64,000 nt of DNA, taken from positions 1 through 64,000 of the forward strand of contig CACXQV010000025.1 in NCBI GenBank assembly GCA_902769875.1, in the 5' to 3' direction. The notes beneath the pieces are model-generated. The model ran no database searches, was not told the origin of the DNA, and was given only the letters and a program-made list of their open reading frames with translations. Below, one piece after another: positions 41,863-51,190 of this stretch (the first letter of the stretch is position 1; each line of letters starts with the position of its first letter). The translations under genes and the position numbers were made by a program. Origin of the DNA: an uncultured Bacteroidia bacterium (lineage in GTDB: Bacteria; Bacteroidota; Bacteroidia; Bacteroidales; F082).

Positions 41863-43713
41863 ATGCGCAAAATTACTGTTTTTATGGCATTGCTCGTTCT
41901 GGCTGCCGCCTGCGTGCGTGTGCCGTCAGTGGAGTGGACTGAAGGTGCGACGGAGGCCGACGGTCGCGCCTTGCAAACTTTGGTGATTCACAATGTACAC
42001 GAAGGCTCGCGGGTGTGGTTTCAGGAACTCTTCGACGGCAAGACCTCCGTTGAAGGCCCGACGATGAACCATTATCAGGGAACATCGTGGTACATCGACA
42101 TTCCTGCAAGCGGGACCGTCACGCTCAAGTATTACGGTCGTCCGCTGCCAAGGCATTCTTGGGCTCCTGAAGGCTTTGTGCTTCAGCAAAAAGGAAAGCC
42201 CGACTTGCCAATGGAAGTGCAGTATCATTTCTTGGAACGTGCTGAAAAAGAGCTTGATAATGAGGGTTTTGCTTGCAACTACGAAGTCCAACCAACCGAC
42301 ATCATCCCGCATGTCAAGCGGACACATTATGCGGATTCCATCGTAGAGACGTTTCCTGAAACGTCTCCCCAAACCATCACGGATTCAGCTGTCGCAAAAA
42401 CTCATTTTCCCGTGGGATGGTACCGAATCACGATAGGGGAGGATGGCGAACCTCAAGTGGAAGCCCACGACGAAGACGGCGCTTTTTATGCCCAAACCAC
42501 GCTCGCCAAGCTGCCGCGTCCCTTGCAGCCTCTGACCATTGAGGACTGGCCTGATTTCGCATACCGTGGCCTTATGCTTGATGTGGTGCGCGATTTCCGC
42601 ACTGTTGACGAGGTGCTTGAAATCCTCGACCTGATGGCTTCTTGGAAACTCAACGCACTGCATTTCCATATCGCCGATGATGAGTCTTGGTGCTTGGAAA
42701 TCAAGGATTTGCCTGAATTGACCGAATTTGGTGCCCATCATTCTCTTCCTGATTGGAACTTGCAGGAAACCAACGCATTGAAGCCCTCTGCCAACGGGCG
42801 CATCGGCAACACTTCTTTCTATACCGCTGAAGAATACCAACGGATTCTCCGCTATGCTTGGGACCGCCGCATCGTGGTGATTCCCGAATTTGACACGCCG
42901 GGCCATTCGCGAGCTTCCATCAAGGCGATGCAGGCCTACGAGCGGCGCACGGGCGACAGCAGTTTGCGCCTGCAAGACCCTTCCGACACTTCGCGCTATT
43001 GGTCGGCGCAAGATTTCACCGATAATGTGCTGAGTGTCTATCTTCCAAGCGTTTACAAATTCTATGGGACGGTTTTTGACGAAGTCGTCCGTTTGCATAA
43101 ATCGGCTGGCGTTCCGCTTCCCGCCATCCATATCGGTGGCGATGAGGTGCCCAATGGCGCTTGGTCGGGCCGCGACCATCACGAAATGAAGGAAACCTTT
43201 ATTAATGGTATGCTTGGCCTTGCCGAAGCGCGTGGCATCCGTCTCGCGGGTTGGGAGGACATCGCCCGAAACTTGGAACCCGAAACCCAAGAACGGCTCA
43301 AGCAATCCTTGTATTTCATAAATGTTTGGAACACAGAGGGTATCGAAGGTTTCCCCGTGGTGCTTTCCCCGGCGGCCTACACCTATCTGGATTTGGCCTA
43401 CAGCGACAGCCCCGATGAGATTGGCCTTCATTGGGCAGGCTATGTTGATGAGCGCAAAACCTTTGGTTTTCAGCCCAAAAACTACAAGGGCGACATCATC
43501 GGCGTGCAGGCGCAATTGTGGTCATCACAGTTGCGCAGTTTCTCCGATGCCACCTACCAAATGCTTCCCAAAGCCCTCGGCGTGGCAGAAAGAGGATGGA
43601 ATGCTGAGCCACAAGGAGTTGCAGACGATGCTTTTGAGCGTTTCTATGGCATCGTCGTGGCGCGTGAGATGCCGGTTTGGGAGCAAAAAGGCTATGTTTT
43701 CAAGAAAAGGTGA
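41863..43713 (+). CDS. GH20 beta-N-acetylhexosaminidase lipoprotein
   Basis: 616 residues from ATG 41863. Lipoprotein signal (MRKITVFMALLVLAAAC; cysteine 17). An N-terminal GH20b-type domain leads to the TIM barrel (about 225-600): YRGLMLDVVRDFRTVDEVLE, LHFHIADDESW, VIPEFDTPGHSRA, and the catalytic Asp-Glu pair in IHIGGDEVPNGAWS; VAERGWNAEP near the end. Removes terminal GlcNAc/GalNAc from host or bacterial glycans at the cell surface. A GAGACG palindrome is translated as VETFPETSPQ near residue 165. Convergent with the amidohydrolase gene, 4 bp apart. Confidence 0.95.
   Translation: MRKITVFMALLVLAAACVRVPSVEWTEGATEADGRALQTLVIHNVHEGSRVWFQELFDGKTSVEGPTMNHYQGTSWYIDIPASGTVTLKYYGRPLPRHSWAPEGFVLQQKGKPDLPMEVQYHFLERAEKELDNEGFACNYEVQPTDIIPHVKRTHYADSIVETFPETSPQTITDSAVAKTHFPVGWYRITIGEDGEPQVEAHDEDGAFYAQTTLAKLPRPLQPLTIEDWPDFAYRGLMLDVVRDFRTVDEVLEILDLMASWKLNALHFHIADDESWCLEIKDLPELTEFGAHHSLPDWNLQETNALKPSANGRIGNTSFYTAEEYQRILRYAWDRRIVVIPEFDTPGHSRASIKAMQAYERRTGDSSLRLQDPSDTSRYWSAQDFTDNVLSVYLPSVYKFYGTVFDEVVRLHKSAGVPLPAIHIGGDEVPNGAWSGRDHHEMKETFINGMLGLAEARGIRLAGWEDIARNLEPETQERLKQSLYFINVWNTEGIEGFPVVLSPAAYTYLDLAYSDSPDEIGLHWAGYVDERKTFGFQPKNYKGDIIGVQAQLWSSQLRSFSDATYQMLPKALGVAERGWNAEPQGVADDAFERFYGIVVAREMPVWEQKGYVFKKR
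42346..42367. repeat. GAGACG palindrome inside the GH20 gene
   Basis: Perfect palindrome with 10-bp arms GAGACGTTTC and GAAACGTCTC around CT, in frame in the linker before the catalytic domain (ETFPETSP). Confidence 0.9.
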
Positions 43714-43717
43714 CGCC

Positions 43718-45343
43718 TTAAAACAGGTGACACATCTTAACCTTCGCTTCAGGAATTGCCCTTTCGTCCACCGTCATTATATCGCGGTCAAGTATCACGA
43801 AATCAGCGTCTTTCCCTGCTTCTATGCTGCCTTTTCGACCTTCAAGGAAGCAGCCTTTGGACACCCAAATCGTGATGGAGCGCAAGGCTTGCTCGCGGGT
43901 GAGGGCGTTCTCCATTTGGAAACCTTCGGCGGGCGTGCCGTCCAGATGCTTGCGGGCGACGGCGGCATAGAAAGTGCAAATAGGGCTGATGTCCTCGATG
44001 GGGAAGTCGGTGCCGTTGATGACCCAGCCGTTCTGTTGCAGCAACTGTTGGTAGGCGTAGGCGTTCTTGATGCGCTTGCCAAGACGCTCGTCGACCCAGT
44101 CCATATCGGAAGTGCAATGCGTTGTCTGGATGGAGGGAATGACGGAAATTTTGCCAAAACGTTGGAAATCAGCGTCGCTTACCGTTTGCGAGTGTTCGAT
44201 GCGCCAGCGGAGGTCGTTTTTGCCTTTGAGGTATTCGGAAAAGATGTCCAAGATATGATGAACTCCCCCGTCGCCGATGGCGTGGCAACACACTTGATAA
44301 CCAGCATCGTATGCCTTTTGGCAAATATGGCGGTAGAAGTCGTCGCTTTCCAAAATCAAGCCGTCGTTGGTCGGGTCGTCGGTGTAGGGTTCAAGCAGTT
44401 TCGCGCCGCGAGAGCCTAAAGCACCATCGGCGTAGATTTTCACGCTGCGGACTGTGAGCCTTTCCTTGTCGATAACACCTTGATTCATAAAGTAATCCAT
44501 CGTCTCGTCGTCTGGATTGACCATCGCGTTGACATGCATTTTGAGCTGTCCGGCCTGTTGCAGACTGTCAATGAGTTCGATGGTGGCGATGTCTTGTCCC
44601 GCATCGGTGACGTTCGTCAGGCCGACCGCCATGCAGTTCTCTTGCGCTTTCAGCAAGGCTTGAACCCGCAGTTCGGTTTCCATTTTCGGCACCAAAGCCT
44701 TGGCAGCATCGGCCAAATTGTCCAACAACACGCCCGTGCAGCGACCGTCCTTGACGATGGCCATGCCGCCGTCCATCTTTGTGTTTTCGCTAATGCCCGC
44801 CAAATCAAGCACTTCCTTGGAAACCAAAACGGCGTGACCATCCACGCGGGTCAGCAGGACTTTTTTGTTGGGGAAAGCCTTGGCAAGTCTTTCATTGTCA
44901 GGAAATTCGGCCACTTCCCAAAGGTTTTGGTCCCAGCCGCGACCCAAGAGCCATTCGGAAGGGTATAGGCTGTCGTGGACTTTTAGCCGCTCAATGATTT
45001 CGTCGTAGGAGCGACTGCCTTTCAGGTCGGCCCAGCGGATGAGGTTTTCGCCGTATCCCATGAAATGGCTGTGGCCGTCCATAAAGCCCGGATACACCGC
45101 ATCGCCTTGGGCATCAATGGTTTCCTTGGCTGAATAATGGCTCATGATCGTCGCTTCATCGCCGACGGCGATAAACTTTCCGTCTTTCACGGCAAAGGCT
45201 TGGGCTTTGGAGAAATCATTGTCGACGGTATAGACGTTGGCATTGTGGACGATGAGGTCAACGGGTGTTTTGTGTTGACAAGCTGTGCTCATAATCAATG
45301 TGATAGCGAGTAATGCAATGGTTTGAATGACAATTCTTTTCAT
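43718..45343 (-). CDS. YtcJ-like amidohydrolase lipoprotein
   Basis: 541 residues. Signal and lipobox (MKRIVIQTIALLAITLIMST, AC). Amidohydrolase family 3 features: VHNANVYTVDNDFSKAQAFA, YPGFMDGHSHFMGYGENL (metal-binding HxH), VCCHAIGDGGVHHILD, RIEHSQTVSDADFQRFGK, and the closing INGTDFPIEDISP. Substrate unknown (N-acyl or imide bonds). It starts 16 bp after the ABC exporter stop, so it may share that transcript. Confidence 0.92.
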   Translation of the reverse strand: MKRIVIQTIALLAITLIMSTACQHKTPVDLIVHNANVYTVDNDFSKAQAFAVKDGKFIAVGDEATIMSHYSAKETIDAQGDAVYPGFMDGHSHFMGYGENLIRWADLKGSRSYDEIIERLKVHDSLYPSEWLLGRGWDQNLWEVAEFPDNERLAKAFPNKKVLLTRVDGHAVLVSKEVLDLAGISENTKMDGGMAIVKDGRCTGVLLDNLADAAKALVPKMETELRVQALLKAQENCMAVGLTNVTDAGQDIATIELIDSLQQAGQLKMHVNAMVNPDDETMDYFMNQGVIDKERLTVRSVKIYADGALGSRGAKLLEPYTDDPTNDGLILESDDFYRHICQKAYDAGYQVCCHAIGDGGVHHILDIFSEYLKGKNDLRWRIEHSQTVSDADFQRFGKISVIPSIQTTHCTSDMDWVDERLGKRIKNAYAYQQLLQQNGWVINGTDFPIEDISPICTFYAAVARKHLDGTPAEGFQMENALTREQALRSITIWVSKGCFLEGRKGSIEAGKDADFVILDRDIMTVDERAIPEAKVKMCHLF

Positions 45344-45359
45344 GGTTTTTTGTGTTTCA

Positions 45360-47192
45360 TTAACTTATCGACTGCAAATCGGTTAGTTTCTTGTAAACGC
45401 CGCCGAGGGCAATCAGTTCATCGTGTTTGCCGCGCTCGATGATTTGGCCTTTTTGCAGCACTACGATTTCGTCGGCGTGTTGGATGGTGGACAGCCGGTG
45501 TGCGATGACGATGGAAGTGCGCTGGCTCATCACCTTCGATAAGGCATCTTGCACAAGTCGCTCGCTTTCAGTGTCTAACGAGGATGTGGCCTCGTCCAAT
45601 ATTAATATAGGTGGATTCTTCAGCACTGCTCGGGCGATGCTCAGGCGCTGCCGTTGACCGCCGCTGAGGTTCATGCCACGGTCGCCGATGCGGGTGTCGT
45701 AGCCTTGCTCCAAAGCCATAATAAACTCGTGAGCATTGGCGATTTTGGCGGCCTCAATGACCTTTTCCTTCGAGATGTTTTCCATGCCGAAGGCGATGTT
45801 ATTAAAAACGGTGTCGTTGAAAAGGATGGTGTCTTGCGAAACGATGCCCATCAGGCCGCGCAAGTCGCTGATTTTGTACTCGCGAATGTCGTGCCCGTCG
45901 ATGCAAACCGCGCCTTCGCCTACTTCATAAAAGCGCGGAAGCAGGTCGGCCATGGTGGATTTGCCGCCGCCGCTCTCGCCAACAAGGGCGACGAACTTGC
46001 CTTTCGGAATCTTCAAGTCGATGCCTTTCAAGACCTCGTCCTTGCCATAGCTGAAATGCACATTTTTGTATTCAATGCTATCTTTGAAGTTTTTGATTTC
46101 CAGTGCGTTTTCTTTCTCTGTAATGATTTCTTCTGCATCCAAAATCTCAAAGATGCGTTCTGCGGAGGCTATGCCCTTTTGCACGTTGTAGTAGCCTTGT
46201 GAAAAAGACTTGGCAGGTGAGATAATCTGCGAAAACACAACGATATAGCTGATGAAGCTGCCCGCGTCGATATGGTTGCCGCCGCCGAGGATGAGCTTGC
46301 CGCCAAACCACAGCACGAGAATCACCACCGCTGACGAGAGGAATTCGCTCATCGGCGAACTCATGTCGCGCTTGCGGTGGATGCCGCGAAGCACCTTGGT
46401 GTAGTTTCCGTTTTGCTCCTCAAACTTGTCGCTTGAATATCGCAAAGCGTTGAATGCCTTGATAATACGAAGCCCTGAAATGGTTTCCTCCACGGTTGAA
46501 ATGATGCCCGCCAGTTTGGTCTGCCCTTCCTTGGATTCCTTTTTCAGCATCTTGCCGACCTTTCCGATAATCAGACCTGCCAAAGGCAAGACAATCAGCA
46601 CGAAAACAGTCAGTTTCGGGCTGAGCGTGATCATAAAGGCGAAATAGAAAAGAATGGTCAGTGGGTCTTTGATGAGCATTTCGAGATAGTTCAAAATCGA
46701 GACCTCAACTTCCTGAACGTCAGTAGTGATGCGGGCCAAAGTGTCGCCTTTTTGTCGGTTGTGGTAGAAGGAGAGGGGCAGGATGAGGATTTTGTCGTAC
46801 ACGTCGCGGCGTATGTCGTGTACTGCCCCCACGCGCACGTTGGCCATGAAATAACAGGCGAAGAATCGTCCAAGATTGCGGAAGAAAAACGCCGTAAGCA
46901 GCAACAGGCACATAAAGACCAGCGCATGGTATTTGCCACCTTCGGCGATGAGGCTGCTCATGAACCAGTTGAGGTAGCACATCAGGTAGTCGGAGGTGAG
47001 CGAAAACTCAGGTTTGGCCACGACTTCCACCGCGCCTTCCTTGAATAACAAGGTGAGGAACGGCCCGACCAAAGCGAAGCTGAACAGCGAGAAGAAAATG
47101 GCCATGAGGTTGAAGACCAGATTCAGGACGATGCTGCCCCAATAGGGCTTGACGTAGGAGAGGACGCGGGAGAAGGGTTTGGGCTTTTGCAT
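45360..47192 (-). CDS. ABC exporter, MsbA-like (fused TMD-NBD)
   Basis: 610 residues. Six transmembrane helices (about 15-340), then a nucleotide-binding domain: Walker A LVGESGGGKSTMADLL (about 395), Q loop GIVSQDTILFNDTV, signature NLSGGQRQRLSIARAVL, Walker B ILILDEATSSLD and the H loop AHRLSTI. The family exports lipids, lipid A precursors or peptides as a homodimer. It follows the four-helix-bundle gene by 51 bp and precedes the amidohydrolase. Confidence 0.94.
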   Translation of the reverse strand: MQKPKPFSRVLSYVKPYWGSIVLNLVFNLMAIFFSLFSFALVGPFLTLLFKEGAVEVVAKPEFSLTSDYLMCYLNWFMSSLIAEGGKYHALVFMCLLLLTAFFFRNLGRFFACYFMANVRVGAVHDIRRDVYDKILILPLSFYHNRQKGDTLARITTDVQEVEVSILNYLEMLIKDPLTILFYFAFMITLSPKLTVFVLIVLPLAGLIIGKVGKMLKKESKEGQTKLAGIISTVEETISGLRIIKAFNALRYSSDKFEEQNGNYTKVLRGIHRKRDMSSPMSEFLSSAVVILVLWFGGKLILGGGNHIDAGSFISYIVVFSQIISPAKSFSQGYYNVQKGIASAERIFEILDAEEIITEKENALEIKNFKDSIEYKNVHFSYGKDEVLKGIDLKIPKGKFVALVGESGGGKSTMADLLPRFYEVGEGAVCIDGHDIREYKISDLRGLMGIVSQDTILFNDTVFNNIAFGMENISKEKVIEAAKIANAHEFIMALEQGYDTRIGDRGMNLSGGQRQRLSIARAVLKNPPILILDEATSSLDTESERLVQDALSKVMSQRTSIVIAHRLSTIQHADEIVVLQKGQIIERGKHDELIALGGVYKKLTDLQSIS

Positions 47193-47243
47193 AATTACTG
47201 GTTGTTAGTTGATTGATTATAAGTCTTATATGTCCTATAGGAC

Positions 47244-47900
47244 TTATGTTGTCCTGTCCTTTTTGTCATTATTATTGTCATCTTTGGGAATAGCATCCTC
47301 TCCTTTCTTCTTGTTCCTTTTATTATCTTGTGTTTCTTGTGGAGGAAGATTGTTTTTATAATTCTTCCTCGCTTGATACATCCTTTCTCTTAAACCTCCA
47401 TTCTTGATAAAATCTTCTTCCAATCGTCTAATCTGTTGATCAAGGAGATAGTTGCACTGGTGAATTAGACAAAGAATGATATTGGCACAAACAATTCCGT
47501 CTCGGGTTTCAATAAACTGTTCGTATGTGTTTTCGTAGGATTCGTTTTTTGTATAGGCCAGCTTCCTGACATACAAAGCCTCTCTGCTGTCCTTTTCCCA
47601 GATTTTTTCTTTCCTGTTCTTGATATAGTCCTTGTAATCCTCAAGCAACTCTTCCAAACTTGCTCTCGCCACATTTGTCAACTTTATCTCGGTTTCTTTG
47701 GAAGTTCCAGAAGCCTTCGAACCTTCGATGATGTTCTGCTTCCCTGAACGGGCCGCCTGAACCATTTGGTCGTATGTTCTGTCTTTGATGCTGATAAACC
47801 TTTCGCAAAACTTTACCGTTGCAGAATACACAATTGCCGATTTCTTGTAAGAAAGCAGTTCTTGATAATTCCCGTGAGGTGGTATGAAGCCGTTATCCAT
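47244..47900 (-). CDS. Four-helix-bundle (IVP-like) suffix-domain protein
   Basis: 218 residues. Helical core typical of the 23S rRNA intervening-sequence protein family: KFCERFISIKDRTYDQMVQA, ARSGKQNIIEGSKASGTSKE, LEELLEDYKDYIKNRKEKIW, and QQIRRLEEDFIKNGGLRERM. The basic tail (NKRNKKKGEDAIPKDDNNND) is disordered. The free-standing four-helix-bundle suffix form is common in Bacteroidota; function unknown. It follows purB by 10 bp. Confidence 0.85.
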   Translation of the reverse strand: MDNGFIPPHGNYQELLSYKKSAIVYSATVKFCERFISIKDRTYDQMVQAARSGKQNIIEGSKASGTSKETEIKLTNVARASLEELLEDYKDYIKNRKEKIWEKDSREALYVRKLAYTKNESYENTYEQFIETRDGIVCANIILCLIHQCNYLLDQQIRRLEEDFIKNGGLRERMYQARKNYKNNLPPQETQDNKRNKKKGEDAIPKDDNNNDKKDRTT

Positions 47901-47910
47901 CTTAAATAGT

Positions 47911-49257
47911 TTAGTAGTTATATCCCGTATAGTTCTCCGGCGTAATGGCCATCAGCTCCATCTTGATTTCCTTGCTTACTGGCAAGCCCTTGATGAACTC
48001 GTCAATGGCCTCTTTGTCAATGTGTTTGTTGGTGCGGGTGAGTCCTTTCAGCAGTTCGTATGCACCTTCCACCTGCTCGCGGCGGAGGATGGTCTGGATG
48101 GCTTCGGCCACCACGGCGTAGTTCTGCTGCAGGTCTTGGCGGATCTTGTCCTCGTTGAGCAGTAGCTTGTCCAAACCCTTCATCAGCGACTTGAGTGCAA
48201 TCAGCGTATGGGCAATCGGCACGCCGATGTTGCGGGTGACGGTTGAGTCGGTGAGGTCGCGCTGCAGGCGGCTGATGGGCAGCTTGGTGCTCAAGAAGGT
48301 GAGGATGGCGTTGGCCATGCCGAGGTTGCCTTCGGCGTTCTCGAAGTCGATGGGGTTCACCTTGTGGGGCATCGCCGATGAGCCGACTTCGCCCGCCTTG
48401 ATCTTCTGCTTGAAGTATTCCATCGACACATAGAGCCAAATGTCGCGCGAGAGGTCGATCAGGATGGTGTTCACGCGGCGCAGGGCATCGAAGTAGGCGG
48501 CCATATAGTCGTAATGCTCTATTTGTGTGGTGGTCTGCTGACGCTTGAGTTTCAGGCTCTTCTCCACGAACTTTTTGGCGAAGGCGGGCCAGTCGATGTC
48601 GGGGTAGGCCACCTTGTGGGCGTTCATGTTGCCCGTGGCGCCGCCGAACTTGGCCGTGAAAGGCACGCTGTTGAGCATCTTCAGTTGGTCGTTGAGGCGT
48701 TCCACGAAGACGTAGATTTCTTTACCCAAGTGCGTCGGGCTGGCGGGCTGACCGTGGGTCTTGGCCAGCATCGGGATGTCGCGCCATTCCTCGGCCATGC
48801 CTTTCAATTTCTCGATGAGGTCTTCCAAGGCGGGCTTCACCACGAGTTTGTGTGCCTCCATCATCGAGAGCGGCACGGCGGTGTTGTTGATGTCCTGCGA
48901 GGTGAGGCCGAAGTGCAGAAACTCCTTGAATTCGGTGAGGTCGAGTTCGTCGAAGCGGCGTTTCAGGAAGTATTCCACGGCTTTCACATCGTGGTTGGTC
49001 TCTTTTTCTATCTCCTTGATTTCCAAAGCGTCTTCTGTCTGGAATTCCTCATAGATGGCGCGGAGGTCGTCATAATCGCCATCAAAGTTTTCCAACTGCG
49101 GCAGGGGCAGTTCGCACAAGGCGATATAATACTCCACTTCGACCATCACACGATAGCGGATGAGGGCAAATTCACTGAAAAAGTCGTCCAACTCAACGGT
49201 CTTGGAACGGTAACGCCCATCGACGGGCGATATTGCGGTTAAAGGATTGAGGTTCAT
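47911..49257 (-). CDS. purB: Adenylosuccinate lyase
   Basis: Cleaves adenylosuccinate to AMP and SAICAR to AICAR, both releasing fumarate. 448 residues. Seen: AISPVDGRYRSKTVELDDFF, FLHFGLTSQDINNTAVPLSM, MLAKTHGQPASPTHLGKEIY, and the fumarase-superfamily signature GSSAMPHKVNPIDFENAEGN. The C-terminal helices are complete. First gene of the purB, helix-bundle, exporter, amidohydrolase run. Confidence 0.97.
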   Translation of the reverse strand: MNLNPLTAISPVDGRYRSKTVELDDFFSEFALIRYRVMVEVEYYIALCELPLPQLENFDGDYDDLRAIYEEFQTEDALEIKEIEKETNHDVKAVEYFLKRRFDELDLTEFKEFLHFGLTSQDINNTAVPLSMMEAHKLVVKPALEDLIEKLKGMAEEWRDIPMLAKTHGQPASPTHLGKEIYVFVERLNDQLKMLNSVPFTAKFGGATGNMNAHKVAYPDIDWPAFAKKFVEKSLKLKRQQTTTQIEHYDYMAAYFDALRRVNTILIDLSRDIWLYVSMEYFKQKIKAGEVGSSAMPHKVNPIDFENAEGNLGMANAILTFLSTKLPISRLQRDLTDSTVTRNIGVPIAHTLIALKSLMKGLDKLLLNEDKIRQDLQQNYAVVAEAIQTILRREQVEGAYELLKGLTRTNKHIDKEAIDEFIKGLPVSKEIKMELMAITPENYTGYNY

Positions 49258-49277
49258 TATGTTGAAGTGTTGATTGT

Positions 49278-49670
49278 TTAATCGTTGTCTAATTCGGCAG
49301 GCAGTGCCTGCCCTTTCTGGTTTATTAGCCTTTTCAATTCGGCAGGCACTGCCTGCCGAATTTGTAAGTTGTTGAAAATGAGATAGAACTTTCTCATACT
49401 TTTGATGTTTGTTTCAGAATACCCTTTGCCAAATTTCTCGGTAAGTGCGGCTGAAACAATCTCAATGACATGCTTGCCGTAGTCGGCTTTGTCTTTGCCC
49501 ATTTGTTCCTGAACGACAATTCTTTGCCCAATTAGCCAATTGCTGACGATTTGCCTGACATTGATGGCACGATAGGATTGATTACGCGCTGCTTGCACGA
49601 TTTGCCTTACTTCGACAATCAGTTCCGATTCGGAATTGTCGGGGTTTTGTGGTGTCCTATCTGCATCCAT
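49278..49670 (-). CDS. DUF1016 N-terminal fragment (YhcG-like, truncated)
   Basis: 130 residues from ATG 49670 (MDADRTPQNP); the frame also runs upstream but a TAnnTTTG box at 49682-49689 argues against it. The region IVQAARNQSYRAINVRQIVS, NWLIGQRIVVQEQMGKDKAD, YGKHVIEIVSAALTEKFGKG, YSETNIKSMRKFYLIF is the DUF1016 N-terminal domain. The family normally continues for another 200 or so residues with a PD-(D/E)XK nuclease domain, missing here. The last 30 residues come from two GGCAGGCA/TGCCTGCC palindromes, so a repeat seems to have cut the gene. Confidence 0.75.
   Translation of the reverse strand: MDADRTPQNPDNSESELIVEVRQIVQAARNQSYRAINVRQIVSNWLIGQRIVVQEQMGKDKADYGKHVIEIVSAALTEKFGKGYSETNIKSMRKFYLIFNNLQIRQAVPAELKRLINQKGQALPAELDND
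49292..49361. repeat. Pair of GGCAGGCA palindromes at the DUF1016 gene end
   Basis: CGGCAGGCAGTGCCTGCC and CGGCAGGCACTGCCTGCCG, about 45 bp apart, forming the truncated end of the coding region (QAVPAELKRLINQKGQALPA). Confidence 0.8.
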
Positions 49671-49681
49671 ATTTTGAATAA

Positions 49682-49720
49682 CAAAAGTATCGCAAAAATA
49701 GTGCTTTTTGCGATACTTTT
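49682..49720 (-). promoter_or_regulatory. Hairpin with 16-bp arms over the DUF1016 promoter
   Basis: AAAAGTATCGCAAAAA (49683-49698) and TTTTTGCGATACTTTT (49705-49720) are perfect inverted arms around TAGTGC. Two minus-strand -7 motifs lie inside: TACTTTTG (49682-49689) and TATTTTTG (49693-49700). Operator, or the end of a lost element. Confidence 0.6.
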
Positions 49721-49749
49721 TCCTTTTGGCTTGAAAAATCTGTTCTGCT

Positions 49750-50076
49750 TCAAATGAAAACAAAAAACAAAATGAAGGCAAGAATCAACAGAAAGGTGAA
49801 ACTCACGCCATGTACGCCTTCACGGTTCTCGGTTTTCGGGAATATCTTGGTGCGGTAGGCGAGGAACCTCGTCAGGAAATACACCATCGTGACAGCGGCC
49901 AATATGATTGAAAGCACCAAAAGGCTCTCTCCCCAATGGACAGGCTCTTTTAAAGTTAATGAGGTGAGAATGTGAGCTGCCACCTGAGCAGCGGCAAACC
50001 CTGCCAATGCGACGAAAAACTTTGCGATTGCGCCTTTACCATTGCTGAAAACGTGAGCGTCTTTCAGTTTGCCCAT
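49750..50076 (-). CDS. Small three-helix membrane protein
   Basis: 108 residues with three hydrophobic segments (FFVALAGFAAAQVAAHILTS; SLLVLSIILAAVTMVYFL; VSFTFLLILAFILFFVFI). The first few residues are polar (MGKLKDAHVFSNGKGAIAK). No family recognised. It lies just downstream of the aldolase gene (3-bp gap) and is probably on the same transcript. Confidence 0.7.
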   Translation of the reverse strand: MGKLKDAHVFSNGKGAIAKFFVALAGFAAAQVAAHILTSLTLKEPVHWGESLLVLSIILAAVTMVYFLTRFLAYRTKIFPKTENREGVHGVSFTFLLILAFILFFVFI

Positions 50077-50079
50077 AAA

Positions 50080-51087
50080 TTATGCGTTTTCAAGTTTATC
50101 ATTCGAGCCCAAGACATTAATAATCTTGTGCTCATAGAGTTTCTTCATGCTGTCGCGGGCGGGGCCGAGGTACTTGCGCGGGTCAAACTCGGCGGGCTTC
50201 TCGGCGAAGGTCTTGCGGATGGCGGCGGTCATGGCCAAGCGGCTGTCGCTGTCGATGTTGATCTTGCAGACGGCACTCTTGGCGGCCTTGCGCAGTTGCT
50301 CCTCAGGGATGCCGACGGCGGCCTTCAGCGCACCACCATATTTATTAATGGTGTCCACCTCGTCTTGTGGCACCGACGACGAGCCGTGCAACACGATGGG
50401 GAAGCCGGGCAGTTTCTTTTCAATGGCTTCAAGCACGTCGAAAGCCAACGGAGGCGGCACGAGGCGACCCGTGGCGGGGTCAACGGTGCACTGCTCGGGA
50501 GTGAACTTGTAGGCGCCATGCGAGGTGCCGATGCTGATGGCCAAGCTGTCCACGCCGGTCTTGGTCACGAAATCGATGACTTCCTCGGGCTTGGTGTAGT
50601 GGCTCTCTTCGGCGGCTACTTCGTCTTCCACGCCGGCCAACACGCCGAGTTCGCCTTCCACAGTCACATCAAACTGATGGGCGTAGTCGACGACCTTTTT
50701 CGTGAGGGCCACATTCTCGTCGTAGGGCAGGGCAGAACCGTCGATCATCACCGACGAGAAGCCCATGTCGATGCAGCTCTTGCAGGTCTCGAAGCTGTCG
50801 CCGTGGTCGAGGTGGAGCACGATTTCAGGATGGGCGCAGCCGAGTTCCTTGGCGTATTCCACGGCACCTTGGGCCATGTAGCGCAGCAGGGTCTGGTTGG
50901 CGTAGTTGCGTGCGCCTTTCGACACTTGCAGGATGACGGGCGACTTGGTCTCGACGGCAGCCATGATGATGGCCTGCATCTGTTCCATATTGTTGAAGTT
51001 GAAAGCGGGGATGGCATAGCCACCGTCCACAGCCTTGGCGAACATTTTACGGGTGTTCACAAGCCCTAATTCTTTGTAATTTACCAT
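50080..51087 (-). CDS. fba: Class II fructose-bisphosphate aldolase
   Basis: Splits fructose 1,6-bisphosphate into GAP and DHAP in glycolysis and gluconeogenesis. 335 residues from ATG 51087 (MVNYKELGLVNTRKMFAKAV); the frame runs upstream to 51213 but that part lies beyond the -7 box at 51131. Seen: zinc-ligand motif LHLDHGDSFETCKSCIDMGF, SVMIDGSALPYDENV, GELGVLAGVEDEV, SIGTSHGAYKF and LHGSSSVPQDEV. Matches the class IIB ketose-bisphosphate aldolase type of Bacteroidota. Confidence 0.96.
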   Translation of the reverse strand: MVNYKELGLVNTRKMFAKAVDGGYAIPAFNFNNMEQMQAIIMAAVETKSPVILQVSKGARNYANQTLLRYMAQGAVEYAKELGCAHPEIVLHLDHGDSFETCKSCIDMGFSSVMIDGSALPYDENVALTKKVVDYAHQFDVTVEGELGVLAGVEDEVAAEESHYTKPEEVIDFVTKTGVDSLAISIGTSHGAYKFTPEQCTVDPATGRLVPPPLAFDVLEAIEKKLPGFPIVLHGSSSVPQDEVDTINKYGGALKAAVGIPEEQLRKAAKSAVCKINIDSDSRLAMTAAIRKTFAEKPAEFDPRKYLGPARDSMKKLYEHKIINVLGSNDKLENA

Positions 51088-51130
51088 TTTATGATGTTTA
51101 ATAGTTGATTGTTTAACTGTTGAAGTGTTG

Positions 51131-51138
51131 CAAAGATA
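51131..51138 (-). promoter_or_regulatory. -7 element for the aldolase gene
   Basis: TATCTTTG on the minus strand, 43 nt upstream of ATG 51087. The leader contains an AT-rich TTGTTTAACTGTTGAAG repeat piece (51099-51128). Confidence 0.6.
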
Positions 51139-51158
51139 GGAATAATTTGCTTTTGGGA

Positions 51159-51190
51159 AAAAATCCGCCAAACATTCTTGACGGATTTTT
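51159..51190. terminator. Terminator after the S41 peptidase gene
   Basis: AAAAATCCG/CGGATTTTT stem, loop about 14 nt. Same family as the terminators at 53841, 58234 and 59680. Confidence 0.75.
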
